Positions 1 through 7,980 of a stretch of 64,000 nucleotides of DNA are shown here, piece after piece. This stretch comes from Palsa-147 sp049279675 (GTDB taxonomy: Bacteria; Acidobacteriota; Terriglobia; Acidiferrales; UBA7541). Position 1 is the first letter of the stretch. Every line of letters starts with the position of its first letter. Location of the stretch: contig JBAPOP010000007.1 in assembly GCA_049279675.1 (NCBI GenBank), positions 1 through 64,000 on the forward strand, read 5' to 3'. A model generated the notes under the pieces. The model was not told where the DNA came from, made no database searches, and worked only from the letters and a program-made list of their open reading frames with translations. Made by a program: the position numbers and the translations under genes.

Positions 1-962
1 ATTGTGTCCGATTCAGAAGGCTTGAAATCGAACCGATCGAAAACGTTCTCTTCGTTGCCTTTGTCGTGCATAACGACATACTCCGGCCCGTCGAGGAATC
101 GTCCCGTATTCAGCCCGTTCGCCCCAATGAAATTGCCCCATTTCTGCCCACCGTAGGAGAGATCAAATCCTCCGTTGACCGAACCGAACGAGCCGTAGGA
201 AGACGTCACGCTGCCATGAGGCGTCGTGACGCCGAGGCCCGAGCGAGTGGTGACCACAATAATTACGCTTGTCTTGTCGCCGAACTCGGCTGGCGGCGCC
301 CCCTCAATCACTTCCATGGATTGCACAGCAGCTACCGGCAGTTGATTCGAAAACACCTTGCTTTGCTGATCGGTGATCGGTTGGTCGTCGATGGAAAATG
401 AATTCGATGCGTGGTCGCCGAGCCCATGAAACAGACCATTCGAATCCGCAGCAATTCCCGGAGTGGAGAGCGTTACCAGAGAGCTTAATGAGGACGATGC
501 GCTCTCAAGCGGAAGCTTCTCGAAGAGCGCGCGATCAACGTCCGTATGGGCCGTGGAATCCGTTTCGAGTAGATCTGCCCCAGAGGACTCGACGCGCACC
601 TCCGTGCTCGTCCCTGTGATCTTGAGAGAGATTTTTAGCAGAATCGGCACCGTCGAATTAACGCTGACGTCCTGAACGTATCCATCAAAGCCGTTCGCAG
701 TGACGGTCAAATGATACGGATTGAACGGTACATTGTGGATGATGAAACTTCCCGAACTGTCCGTCGAATCTGTGCGTGTAAATCCGCTCACAGGATTCTG
801 CACCTCGACGGTTGCGCCAACTACGACGGCGCCGGAGGGATCAACAACTGTGCCTCCCACACTGCCCGAAGTACCAGACGATTGCGCGCGGACGGAAGTC
901 TCTGCGCCAAAACACAAAATCAGAAATGCCAATATGCCGAAATAACGTATGACTCGATTCAT
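1..962 (-). CDS. TonB-dependent receptor with N-terminal carboxypeptidase-like domain (5' part, runs off the window)
   Basis: Reading the minus strand from an ATG at 962 gives about 320 residues with no stop before the window edge. It opens with a signal peptide ending near VRAQS. Next comes a carboxypeptidase-regulatory-like (CarboxypepD_reg) fold with GTVVDPSGAVVVGATVEV and SGSFIIHNVP. A plug-domain region follows (FSIDDQPITDQQ, VIEGAPPAEFGDKTSVII). This is the layout of the large outer-membrane receptors expanded in Acidobacteriota; the beta-barrel part lies outside the window. A GGGAGG ribosome binding site sits just upstream of the ATG. It lies downstream of the metal efflux operon on the same strand, about 100 bases after a palindrome. 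The substrate cannot be told from this portion. Confidence 0.88.
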   Translation of the reverse strand, partial: MNRVIRYFGILAFLILCFGAETSVRAQSSGTSGSVGGTVVDPSGAVVVGATVEVQNPVSGFTRTDSTDSSGSFIIHNVPFNPYHLTVTANGFDGYVQDVSVNSTVPILLKISLKITGTSTEVRVESSGADLLETDSTAHTDVDRALFEKLPLESASSSLSSLVTLSTPGIAADSNGLFHGLGDHASNSFSIDDQPITDQQSKVFSNQLPVAAVQSMEVIEGAPPAEFGDKTSVIIVVTTRSGLGVTTPHGSVTSSYGSFGSVNGGFDLSYGGQKWGNFIGANGLNTGRFLDGPEYVVMHDKGNEENVFDRFDFKPSESDT

Positions 963-1025
963 TTGTCCCTCCCACGGGATGGGCAATGGCCCAATCGGGC
1001 TGCCCGGTGTATGAGTGGAATTGGG

Positions 1026-1048
1026 GCCGCTCCGCATTGCGGAGCGGC
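1026..1048. repeat. Perfect 10-bp palindrome, terminator-like or REP-like
   Basis: GCCGCTCCGC, a three-base loop ATT, then GCGGAGCGGC. It lies 20 bases past the stop of the CPxCH gene and before the TonB receptor start. There is no T-run on either side, so a dispersed REP-like element or a processing/partial termination hairpin is more likely than a classic intrinsic terminator. Confidence 0.6.
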
Positions 1049-1067
1049 ATGACAATTGTTGGGGAGG

Positions 1068-1391
1068 TTAAATCGAGTACGAAGGAGGCGCCCTGGAGGG
1101 ATTGTCCTCGGGCAATTGCTCGAGTTCCGGCGCAAGGACTTCGCCCGGAACGCGCCAAGCGACAGCCAAAAGCACCGGCAGCTTGACTGTGACTGCTGAC
1201 CGCACAGGCGCTTGCTGCGCCATGTGGCAGACCGGGCACGTCGCGGACGATGAGTCGTCGTGATTGTGAGCGAGGCTCGACTCCGCTGTAATAAACAGCA
1301 GAGCCAGAACTGCCAGGCACACCGCCAACAACTTCGGGGTGCCGAGCCTCGAATTCGAGCGTGAGTTCAACGAGTTGCCAGCGTAAGCCAT
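1068..1391 (-). CDS. Small exported H-x-H/CPxCH protein, DUF2946-like, downstream of the metal pump
   Basis: 107 residues. One hydrophobic N-terminal segment (LLAVCLAVLALLF) is followed by HNHDDSS and TCPVCH, then a proline-rich tail with SRAPPSYSI. His and Cys-x-x-Cys-His clusters of this type suggest metal binding on the outer face of the inner membrane or in the periplasm. The general plan (signal/anchor, H-rich motif, CPxC, terminal RAPP) resembles the DUF2946 family seen near copper genes in Proteobacteria; that match is from memory and not searched. It is a paralog of the gene at 7177-7464, so the pump operon is flanked by two such genes. Function inferred only. Confidence 0.65.
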   Translation of the reverse strand: MAYAGNSLNSRSNSRLGTPKLLAVCLAVLALLFITAESSLAHNHDDSSSATCPVCHMAQQAPVRSAVTVKLPVLLAVAWRVPGEVLAPELEQLPEDNPSRAPPSYSI

Positions 1392-1503
1392 CGGTCAGCC
1401 AATTTGACTCACCTACAAGAGAAAAGGTGACTCATGAAACCACTTCGCGTCGATGGTTCAGTCGAAATAGTTAACAGAACGCACTCTCTGGATAACGTCA
1501 ATC

Positions 1504-4500
1504 TCACACCTGCAAGACGTCTCCATCGCGCGCCACCATCTGATAGAGCACGGGGCTCACAATACGGCCCAGGAATAGCCGCGAGATAAGTCCCGCCACA
1601 ATCACTATCGCAAACGGTTTCTGAGAGTCCGAGCCCACGCCGGTGGAAAGCGCCGCGGGCAGAAGACCCAGGCAAGCTACCAACGCCGTCATCATGATTG
1701 GGCGGAGGCGGATCAGCGACCCGTCAAGCGTGGCTTCTCGAATGCCGAATCCTTCGAGACGCAGCTTGTTGATATAAGAAACGTCGATGATCGCGGTCTC
1801 CGCCGAGACACCCATGAGCACGAGCAGGCCGAGAACCGAAGAGACGCTGAACGTCGTATGCGTCAGCTTGAGCGCGAGTAAAGCCCCAACCGGTTCGGTC
1901 ATCACCACGCCGATGAGCACTGTGAGCGGGAACTTGAAATTGCCGTAGAGAGCGAAAAGGATTCCAAATATCAGGAGGACAGCAAGCGGGGCGATAACCA
2001 CGAACTGCTGTCGTGCGGCGACGTACTCGCTGTATTCGCCGCCCCAGTCCAGCCGGTAACCCTGTGGCAGCTTGACGGACGATTCCACCGCCTTCTGCGC
2101 CTGATTCACGGCGCGGGCCAGGTCGCGCCCCTCGATGCTGAACTGGACTCCGATGTAGCGTGAATTGTTCTCGCGATAGATGAACGACGCTCCGTTGCCC
2201 TGGTGAATCGTCGCCAGTTCGGAAATTGGCACCTGCTGCCCGGAAGGAGTCGGCACCAGCAAATTGCCGATGGCGTGCTCGCTCGAGCGGTATTCAGGCT
2301 TCATGCGCACCACGAGGTCGAACAACTGCTCGCCCTGAATCACTTGCGTGGCCGCCTGGCCGCCCACCGCGGCCTGAATCACGCCCTCGACGTCGGAGAC
2401 ATTGATGCCATAACGCGCGATTTTTTCGCGGTCCACGTCGATCTGTACGCTGGGCTGTCCGAGTTCGCGTACAACGGTGAGTTCGGTGAAGCCGGGCACC
2501 TGCTGGAGCACCCGCTTGATCTCGACCGCCTTGTCTTCGAGCACTTGCAGATCCGGGCCGAATATTTTCACGGCGAGCGCGCTCTTCAATCCCGTGAGCG
2601 CCTCATCGACAGCGTCTTCGGCCGGCTGCGTAAAATTAAAAATCACGCCCGGATAAGAGGCAACTTGTTTCTGAATCTCTTTCGTCAGGTCGGCCTTGTT
2701 ATGGATCGCTCCCTTGCTCCACGTCGCGTCCTTATACGGCTTCAGCCCGACGTAAAATTCGCAATTGAAGAATCCGGTGGGGTCAGTGCCGTCATCAGGG
2801 CGAGCCAGCTCGGAGCCGACTTCTGTGACCATCGGATAGGCCATCAGGATTTTGCGAATTTGCGGAGCGAAGTTGGCTGCCTCTTCGAACGATACCGTGT
2901 AGGGCATCGTGGCCCGTACCCACATGGCGCCTTCGTCCAGGTGCGGCATGAATTCACCGCCGATGAAGGGAATCAAGAGCAGCGAGGCGGCGAAAATGAT
3001 GGTGGCCAGGATCATCGTCAGATTCGGGCGGTCCAGGCACCAACGGAGTTCCGATGCGTACTCGTCCTTCAACCATTCGTATCCCCGGTTCACTTTTTCC
3101 TTCACACCGCGAGTGAACCAATAGGACGCGAGCACGGGAACGAATGTGAGCGTGAAGATCAGCGAGCCGAGTAGCGCCCACGACATCGTTTCCGCCATCG
3201 GGTGGAAAAGTTTGCCGGAAGGGCCGCTGAGCGCGTAGATGGGAATGTACCCGGCGAGGATCACGGCGATGGAATAAAAAATGGGGCGATCCACGTCATG
3301 CGCCGCCGCGATAATCACGTCGTGAAGTTTGTAATCCTGCCCGTGACGTAAAGCCAGTTCGCGGTAGATGTTCTCCATCATCACCACCGTGCCGTCGATG
3401 ATGATTCCGAAATCGATGGCTCCGATGGAAAGCAGGTTTGCCGGGATGCCGCGCGCGTGGAGGAAAATAAATGAAAAGAGCAGGCTCAGCGGAATAGTGA
3501 AAGCGACGATGATCGCCGCGCGCACGCTCACCAGGAAGAAAATCAAAACGATCAAGACCAGGCACATGCCAAGCAGCAGGTTGTGCTCCACCGTGTCGAT
3601 GGTTACCTGCACCAGGTCGCTCCGGTCATAGAAAGGCCGGACCTTCACGTCATGCGGCAAGAGGTCGCGGTTGATCTCCGTCGTCTTTTCTTCCACGCGC
3701 TTCAAAACGTTCTGAGTCTGCTCGCCCGTGAGCATGAGGATGACGCCTTCGACCCTGTCGTCATCGTTCTGGAAACCAAATTCTCCGAGGCGGGGAGCGT
3801 GGCCGATGGTCACCTCGCCGATGTCGCGGATGTGCACCGGAACGCCGTTGTTGCTCCCCACAACGATGCTGCCGATGTCCTCCGTCTTCGTGACCAGCCC
3901 AAGTCCGCGCACGTAGAAAAATTGCGAGCCCTGCGAGTAAAAGCCGCCGCCGGCGTTGGCGTTGTTCGCGGCCAACGCGTTGAGCACTTGCGGCAAGGGA
4001 ATGTGGTAGCTGTAAATCTTCGCCGGATCGAGCAGCACTTGGTACTGCATCACCGTGCCGCCGAATCCTGAATCGTCCGCCACTCCCGGCACGGACTTAT
4101 ACGCGCGCTCGATCACCCAATCTTCGTACGTCTTCAATTCTTGCGGCGTGCGGTCCGGGCTTTCGATCACGTAGCGATAGACGAGGTTTGACGGACTCGA
4201 AAGCGGCGCCAGACTGCCCGTTACTCCCGGTGGCAGCGTGGCATCTGAGAGCCGCTCAAATACAACTTGCCGGGCGAAGTAATTGTCCGTGTCTTCCTGG
4301 AACGTCATGATGACGTCCGATAAGCCATAGAGCGAGATCGACCGCATGAACTCCATGTGCGGCACGCCGTTCATCTGCAATTCGATCGGCAGCGTGACCA
4401 GCCGTTCGGTTTCTTCGGCGGCGTGCCCGGGCCATTGCGTGATGATCTCGACAAGCGGGGGCGAAAGATCCGGGTAAGCGTCCACGGGCATGCGCTGAAA

Positions 4501-4590
4501 CGAAATCGCGCCTGCGACGATCACAAACACCGCCACCATCAGCACCAGGAAGCGCTGCCGGAGAGCGAATTGAACGATGTGATGAATCAT
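1504..4590 (-). CDS. Heavy-metal efflux RND pump (CzcA/CusA family)
   Basis: 1028 residues, the normal length for an inner-membrane RND proton-metal antiporter. Visible family marks are the N-terminal first helix, MPVDAYPDLSPP, the TM4 stretch AIDFGIIIDGTVVMMEN with its acidic residues, and the second porter half repeating the fold (GVMTEPVGALLALKL, LVLMGVSAETAIIDVSYINKLR). The DFG-IID pattern is closer to the Co/Zn/Cd (HME1-type) group than to CusA, but substrate cannot be fixed by eye. Its ATG is 17 bases after the fusion-protein stop, in one operon with the TolC-type channel and the two small CPxCH proteins. The C-terminus is complete. Confidence 0.93.
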   Translation of the reverse strand: MIHHIVQFALRQRFLVLMVAVFVIVAGAISFQRMPVDAYPDLSPPLVEIITQWPGHAAEETERLVTLPIELQMNGVPHMEFMRSISLYGLSDVIMTFQEDTDNYFARQVVFERLSDATLPPGVTGSLAPLSSPSNLVYRYVIESPDRTPQELKTYEDWVIERAYKSVPGVADDSGFGGTVMQYQVLLDPAKIYSYHIPLPQVLNALAANNANAGGGFYSQGSQFFYVRGLGLVTKTEDIGSIVVGSNNGVPVHIRDIGEVTIGHAPRLGEFGFQNDDDRVEGVILMLTGEQTQNVLKRVEEKTTEINRDLLPHDVKVRPFYDRSDLVQVTIDTVEHNLLLGMCLVLIVLIFFLVSVRAAIIVAFTIPLSLLFSFIFLHARGIPANLLSIGAIDFGIIIDGTVVMMENIYRELALRHGQDYKLHDVIIAAAHDVDRPIFYSIAVILAGYIPIYALSGPSGKLFHPMAETMSWALLGSLIFTLTFVPVLASYWFTRGVKEKVNRGYEWLKDEYASELRWCLDRPNLTMILATIIFAASLLLIPFIGGEFMPHLDEGAMWVRATMPYTVSFEEAANFAPQIRKILMAYPMVTEVGSELARPDDGTDPTGFFNCEFYVGLKPYKDATWSKGAIHNKADLTKEIQKQVASYPGVIFNFTQPAEDAVDEALTGLKSALAVKIFGPDLQVLEDKAVEIKRVLQQVPGFTELTVVRELGQPSVQIDVDREKIARYGINVSDVEGVIQAAVGGQAATQVIQGEQLFDLVVRMKPEYRSSEHAIGNLLVPTPSGQQVPISELATIHQGNGASFIYRENNSRYIGVQFSIEGRDLARAVNQAQKAVESSVKLPQGYRLDWGGEYSEYVAARQQFVVIAPLAVLLIFGILFALYGNFKFPLTVLIGVVMTEPVGALLALKLTHTTFSVSSVLGLLVLMGVSAETAIIDVSYINKLRLEGFGIREATLDGSLIRLRPIMMTALVACLGLLPAALSTGVGSDSQKPFAIVIVAGLISRLFLGRIVSPVLYQMVARDGDVLQV

Positions 4591-4607
4591 CTAGAGACTT
4601 CGCCCTC

Positions 4608-5840
4608 TCAGCGCTGTAGCGAATTCTGGAATTGCAGGAAAAGACTGCCGTCGCTCACCACCCGGTCGTTCGCTTGCAGCCCGGTGAGGATTTGCGTTTT
4701 GCCGTCTTGGCTCTCGCCGAGCGTTACGTTGCGCCTGGCAAACTCATTGTTCCCGGTCTGCAGGTAAACGTACGGCATGTTTTGGTCGTCACGCAGCACG
4801 GAAAAATTGGGAACGAACATCGCATTTGGAATTACGCCGGCTTGAACCTCCGCCGTCACGTACATCTCTTTCTTCAGGCGCTCACCGGGATTGGAGGCTT
4901 CGATGCGTGCCTGGAGCGTGCGCGTGTTCGGATCGAGCGCGGCAGAAATGTATTCGATCTTGCCGTGCACAGCGCCGGGATACGATTCATTGTCAATCGT
5001 CACCGGGTCGCCAACGTGAACGAACGCGACATCCTTCTGGTAGACGTTCACGAGAATCCACACCGAACTCATATCCGACAGCGTGAAACACTGTGTGGCT
5101 CCGGGCGCCAGCAATTGCCCCACCGAGCACTCACGGTCCACCACTTCTCCGGCTACCGGCGAGAACAGCGGAATTTCCGCCGATGGAGCCTTACTCACAA
5201 TTGTTTCCGGGTCGGGTATGCCGAGGATGCGAATGGCGTCCGCGCTGGATTCGAAGTCCGCCTGCGCCTGCGTGCGATTCGATTCAGCTTGCTCGAGGTC
5301 AGCCTGGGCTATCGCGCCGTGTGCGAACAGATCCTTCGCGCGGACGTAGGATTTGTCCGCGAGCTGAAAGGCATCACGCGCCTTGATATAAGCTGCGCGC
5401 AAAAGAGAGTAGTCCGGGCTGGCAATGTAGAGCATCGGCTGGCCGGCCCGCACGTGCTCACCCGGCGCAACCACGACGCGGCTAACCGGCCCACCCACCT
5501 GCGTGATCACAGGGGTGGTCTTGAAATCGTTGTACTCGACCGCGCCAGTCAATCGGAGGGTGCGCGCCAACCGTCCCTGCTCGACCGGCACGACCTGAAT
5601 GTGAGACATCTGGTCGGCAGGCAATGAAAACAATTCCGCTTTGGCCTCCGGGCTTTCCGCCGTCGAGAACGACGTCATCTTGCTGGCTTTTTCTCCCGCG
5701 CCTCCGCAACCGGCCAACGCCAGGGCCGCGGCCAACGCCACGCCGCTCATTCGCATAACGCCCGTTCCGCGTGAGCTACGCAACGATTCGCCGCATACGC
5801 TTTCGGAAATTCCTATGGCAGATCCCTTGTGCGTGTTCAC
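4608..5840 (-). CDS. Metal efflux membrane fusion protein (CusB/CzcB-type lipoprotein)
   Basis: Periplasmic adaptor that joins the RND pump to the outer-membrane channel. Seen: lipobox LALAGC near the start, then VGGPVSRVVVAPGEHVRAGQP (first lipoyl half), a coiled-coil hairpin (AYIKARDAFQLADKSYVRAKDL to DLEQAESNRTQAQAD), the second lipoyl half, and beta-barrel strands. A GTG at 5840 overlaps the TGA of the channel gene (GTGA), which favours coupled translation. However, an internal ATG at 5756 would give a more standard lipoprotein signal starting MRMSGVALAAALALAGC. The start is therefore uncertain by 28 codons. No His-rich N-terminal metal domain is seen. Confidence 0.9.
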   Translation of the reverse strand: MNTHKGSAIGISESVCGESLRSSRGTGVMRMSGVALAAALALAGCGGAGEKASKMTSFSTAESPEAKAELFSLPADQMSHIQVVPVEQGRLARTLRLTGAVEYNDFKTTPVITQVGGPVSRVVVAPGEHVRAGQPMLYIASPDYSLLRAAYIKARDAFQLADKSYVRAKDLFAHGAIAQADLEQAESNRTQAQADFESSADAIRILGIPDPETIVSKAPSAEIPLFSPVAGEVVDRECSVGQLLAPGATQCFTLSDMSSVWILVNVYQKDVAFVHVGDPVTIDNESYPGAVHGKIEYISAALDPNTRTLQARIEASNPGERLKKEMYVTAEVQAGVIPNAMFVPNFSVLRDDQNMPYVYLQTGNNEFARRNVTLGESQDGKTQILTGLQANDRVVSDGSLFLQFQNSLQR

Positions 5841-7099
5841 GGCAGATTCCTTGTGCCGACGGCCTCTCGAAGTTGCTCAACGGCGGTTTGATAGGACGCG
5901 AGCGCCTGGCGATACGCGAGTTGAATGGCGCGATAACTTCGCTCGGCATCGAGAAAATCAAGAAGGCTTGCGGCGCCGCGCTTGTAGGCATACTCGCTGA
6001 TGTCGCGCGATTGCTGTGCCTGATCGAGATAGCCGCCGCGATACAGCTGAACGATCTGATCGTTCGTTTGGAGCCCCTCGTAGGAATCGGCGACGTCGGT
6101 CAGCACCTGTTCCTGTGCGGCCTTCTGGCTCTCCTGCGATTGCGTGATGGCAAACCGCGTTCGCGCGATTTCGCCCTGATTCCGATCGAAAATGGGGAGA
6201 GGCATGCTCGCGAAGAGCGAAACGGCATTTGTGCCTCCCGTGTGGCTGTAATCCGCGGTTGCTGTGATGTCGCGCTTTCCGATGGCCTTCTGCAATTCGT
6301 ACTGGCTTTGCGCTGCCGTCACGCCCTGCACTGCCGCGCGCAAGTCAGGCCGTTGCTGGATGGCGAGAGCTTCAAGGTCGTCGCGCTTCGTGTGGACCGG
6401 CTGGTAATCGAGCTCTCCGGCCACGTCGTAATCCGCGGAGACGGATTCAAATCCGAGCGTCTGGCGAAGAGAGATCAGCGCTTGCACCCGCGCAAGTTGC
6501 GCTTGCGAAAGGTCCGTCTGAAATTGCAGGAGCTGCAGCTTGATCTTGAGCAGGTCTGCTTCGCTCATGTCGCCGTCTTTGTAGCGCGTCTCGCTGATGT
6601 CCACCGTGTTCTGAAAACTTTTCAGGTCCTGCTCGGCGAGAGCGAGTGTGGATTCCGCAAGTTGCACGTTGATGAAGTCGGAGGCGACGAGAAACGTCAA
6701 CGCGCGCTCGTTGTCGGCGACCTGCGATGTTGTTACTGCGGTTACATCCTTCGCCGCTTGCAGCCGGTGCTGCCGCTTTTTTCCGCGCTCAAAGAGATAG
6801 CTGAGGCCGATGTCGAACTGCGCGTTTTGGTCGAAATAATCGGAATTGACAGACTGGAAGGGCAGGAACTGAGCGTCCGCGCCCAGCACGGGATCCGGCC
6901 GCAAATTGGCGGTAATTTCCTCTGCCTGGCTTTGCTGGATCGTCGTGCGCGCCGCCAGGAGCGTGTGATTGTGCTGCAACGCGAGCTTGATCGCGTCGTC
7001 CAGGCTGATGCGCACCGGACCAGAGCTTTGTGCCGCGGCGATGCCCGCCCATAGCAGCAAGGCAGATAAGACTGAGAAATAGCAAATTCGTGAACGCAT
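5837..7099 (-). CDS. TolC-family outer membrane efflux protein
   Basis: About 420 residues; the outer-membrane duct for the RND system. A signal peptide ends near GIAAAQSS. Two OEP repeats follow, beginning with ISLDDAIKLALQHNHTLLAARTTI and with alternating long helices. The ATG at 7099 (MRSRICYF) is preferred: an upstream in-frame TTG at 7114 adds only MNGGV and has no better ribosome site. It is the second gene of the operon, followed directly by the fusion protein with a 4-base overlap of stop and GTG. Confidence 0.9.
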   Translation of the reverse strand: MRSRICYFSVLSALLLWAGIAAAQSSGPVRISLDDAIKLALQHNHTLLAARTTIQQSQAEEITANLRPDPVLGADAQFLPFQSVNSDYFDQNAQFDIGLSYLFERGKKRQHRLQAAKDVTAVTTSQVADNERALTFLVASDFINVQLAESTLALAEQDLKSFQNTVDISETRYKDGDMSEADLLKIKLQLLQFQTDLSQAQLARVQALISLRQTLGFESVSADYDVAGELDYQPVHTKRDDLEALAIQQRPDLRAAVQGVTAAQSQYELQKAIGKRDITATADYSHTGGTNAVSLFASMPLPIFDRNQGEIARTRFAITQSQESQKAAQEQVLTDVADSYEGLQTNDQIVQLYRGGYLDQAQQSRDISEYAYKRGAASLLDFLDAERSYRAIQLAYRQALASYQTAVEQLREAVGTRNLP

Positions 7100-7176
7100 A
7101 ACACCACCGTTCAAATGAAAATCGGAAGAGAGTGGATCAACGCGCCGAACGCGGCGCAGGGAAAAAGTACAGAAGT

Positions 7177-7464
7177 TTACGCGGAGGGAGGTGCGCGAGC
7201 GGGTACGCGGCGGGAGCGAGGTGCTGGCTCAGGCGAAGGCTTCAATACTTCGGCACTCGAACTGATCGGCATGAGCAGAGGCAGACGATTGCCCGCAAGC
7301 GGCTTCTCGATCGGTTGATGATTGAAATGGCAGATCGGGCAGGTGCTCTCAGAATTTGAATCGTGATGGTGCCAGACGTTGCCCAGCGTGGTCGTGATGA
7401 CGAGAAGCGCCACGAGCGCCAGGGGCACGATCAGATAGCGAGTATATTTGCTAAAGGGCTTCAC
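7177..7464 (-). CDS. Small exported HHHD/CPICH protein, first gene of the metal efflux operon
   Basis: 95 residues from a GTG at 7464. A single hydrophobic segment (YLIVPLALVALLVITTTL) is followed by WHHHDSNSESTCPICHFNH and a proline-rich tail ending ARAPPSA. It aligns with the gene at 1068-1391 over the H-x-H-D-S...TCP-x-CH core and the RAPP tail, so the two are paralogs at either end of the operon. A metal chaperone, sensor or sequestration role outside the cytoplasm is plausible but unproven. A TACAAT (rc of 7498-7503) lies 34 bases upstream and is a possible -10 box; no good -35 was seen. Confidence 0.65.
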   Translation of the reverse strand: MKPFSKYTRYLIVPLALVALLVITTTLGNVWHHHDSNSESTCPICHFNHQPIEKPLAGNRLPLLMPISSSAEVLKPSPEPAPRSRRVPARAPPSA

Positions 7465-7578
7465 GTTTTTACTACTGTTACCGACAGGGCCTAAACCATT
7501 GTATCGGAGATGCCTTACCGAACGGAAACGTTGTGTTTGCTTCGATACTCGCCAGGCACATTGGGCAGGATGCGAGAA

Positions 7579-7857
7579 TCAGGCCGTTTGCTCGAGCGTC
7601 TTTTCCACCATCGCCACGCATTTTTCCACGCGCTTGCGCAGCGGCCCTTCGATCGCTTCCTGCCGCTTCTTCAGCGTGTGAAGTTCGTCGGCGATATTGA
7701 GCGCGGCGAGAACGGCGACGCGGACCGAATCCACCGTGCGCGTGGCTTCCGCCACCGAGCGCATCTTCTCATCCACAAACGCCGCGAGTTCCTTCAAGTA
7801 CTCTTCGTTCTCATCCGCTTGAACGTTGTAACTCTGATTGTAAATCTCGATCTTCAC
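7579..7857 (-). CDS. zapA: Cell division protein ZapA
   Basis: 92 residues from GTG 7857. The start MKIEIYNQSYNVQADENEEY and the following helix (LKELAAFVDEKMRSVAEAT) match the ZapA N-domain, and the C-terminal region forms a coiled coil. ZapA cross-links FtsZ filaments at the division ring. It is the last gene of the thrS-infC-rpmI-rplT-pheS-pheT-zapA block, about 120 bases after pheT, a common arrangement. No convincing 6S RNA was recognised beside it. Confidence 0.88.
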   Translation of the reverse strand: MKIEIYNQSYNVQADENEEYLKELAAFVDEKMRSVAEATRTVDSVRVAVLAALNIADELHTLKKRQEAIEGPLRKRVEKCVAMVEKTLEQTA

Positions 7858-7980
7858 AGGAGCCTCTCTTCGGCTGAGCCACGTGTATTCTGCGGCGTCG
7901 CGTCTTGAGTGACAAGCAGAAACCTGCGGTTCCGACTACGCTTTTGAATACGGCTCGCAACGGCAGTTTCCCCAGTGAAT

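Noticed and set aside
66..945. Plus-strand open frames over the TonB receptor
   Set aside because: They lack family features and read the reverse of a receptor whose own frame shows a signal peptide, an Ig-like domain and a plug domain.
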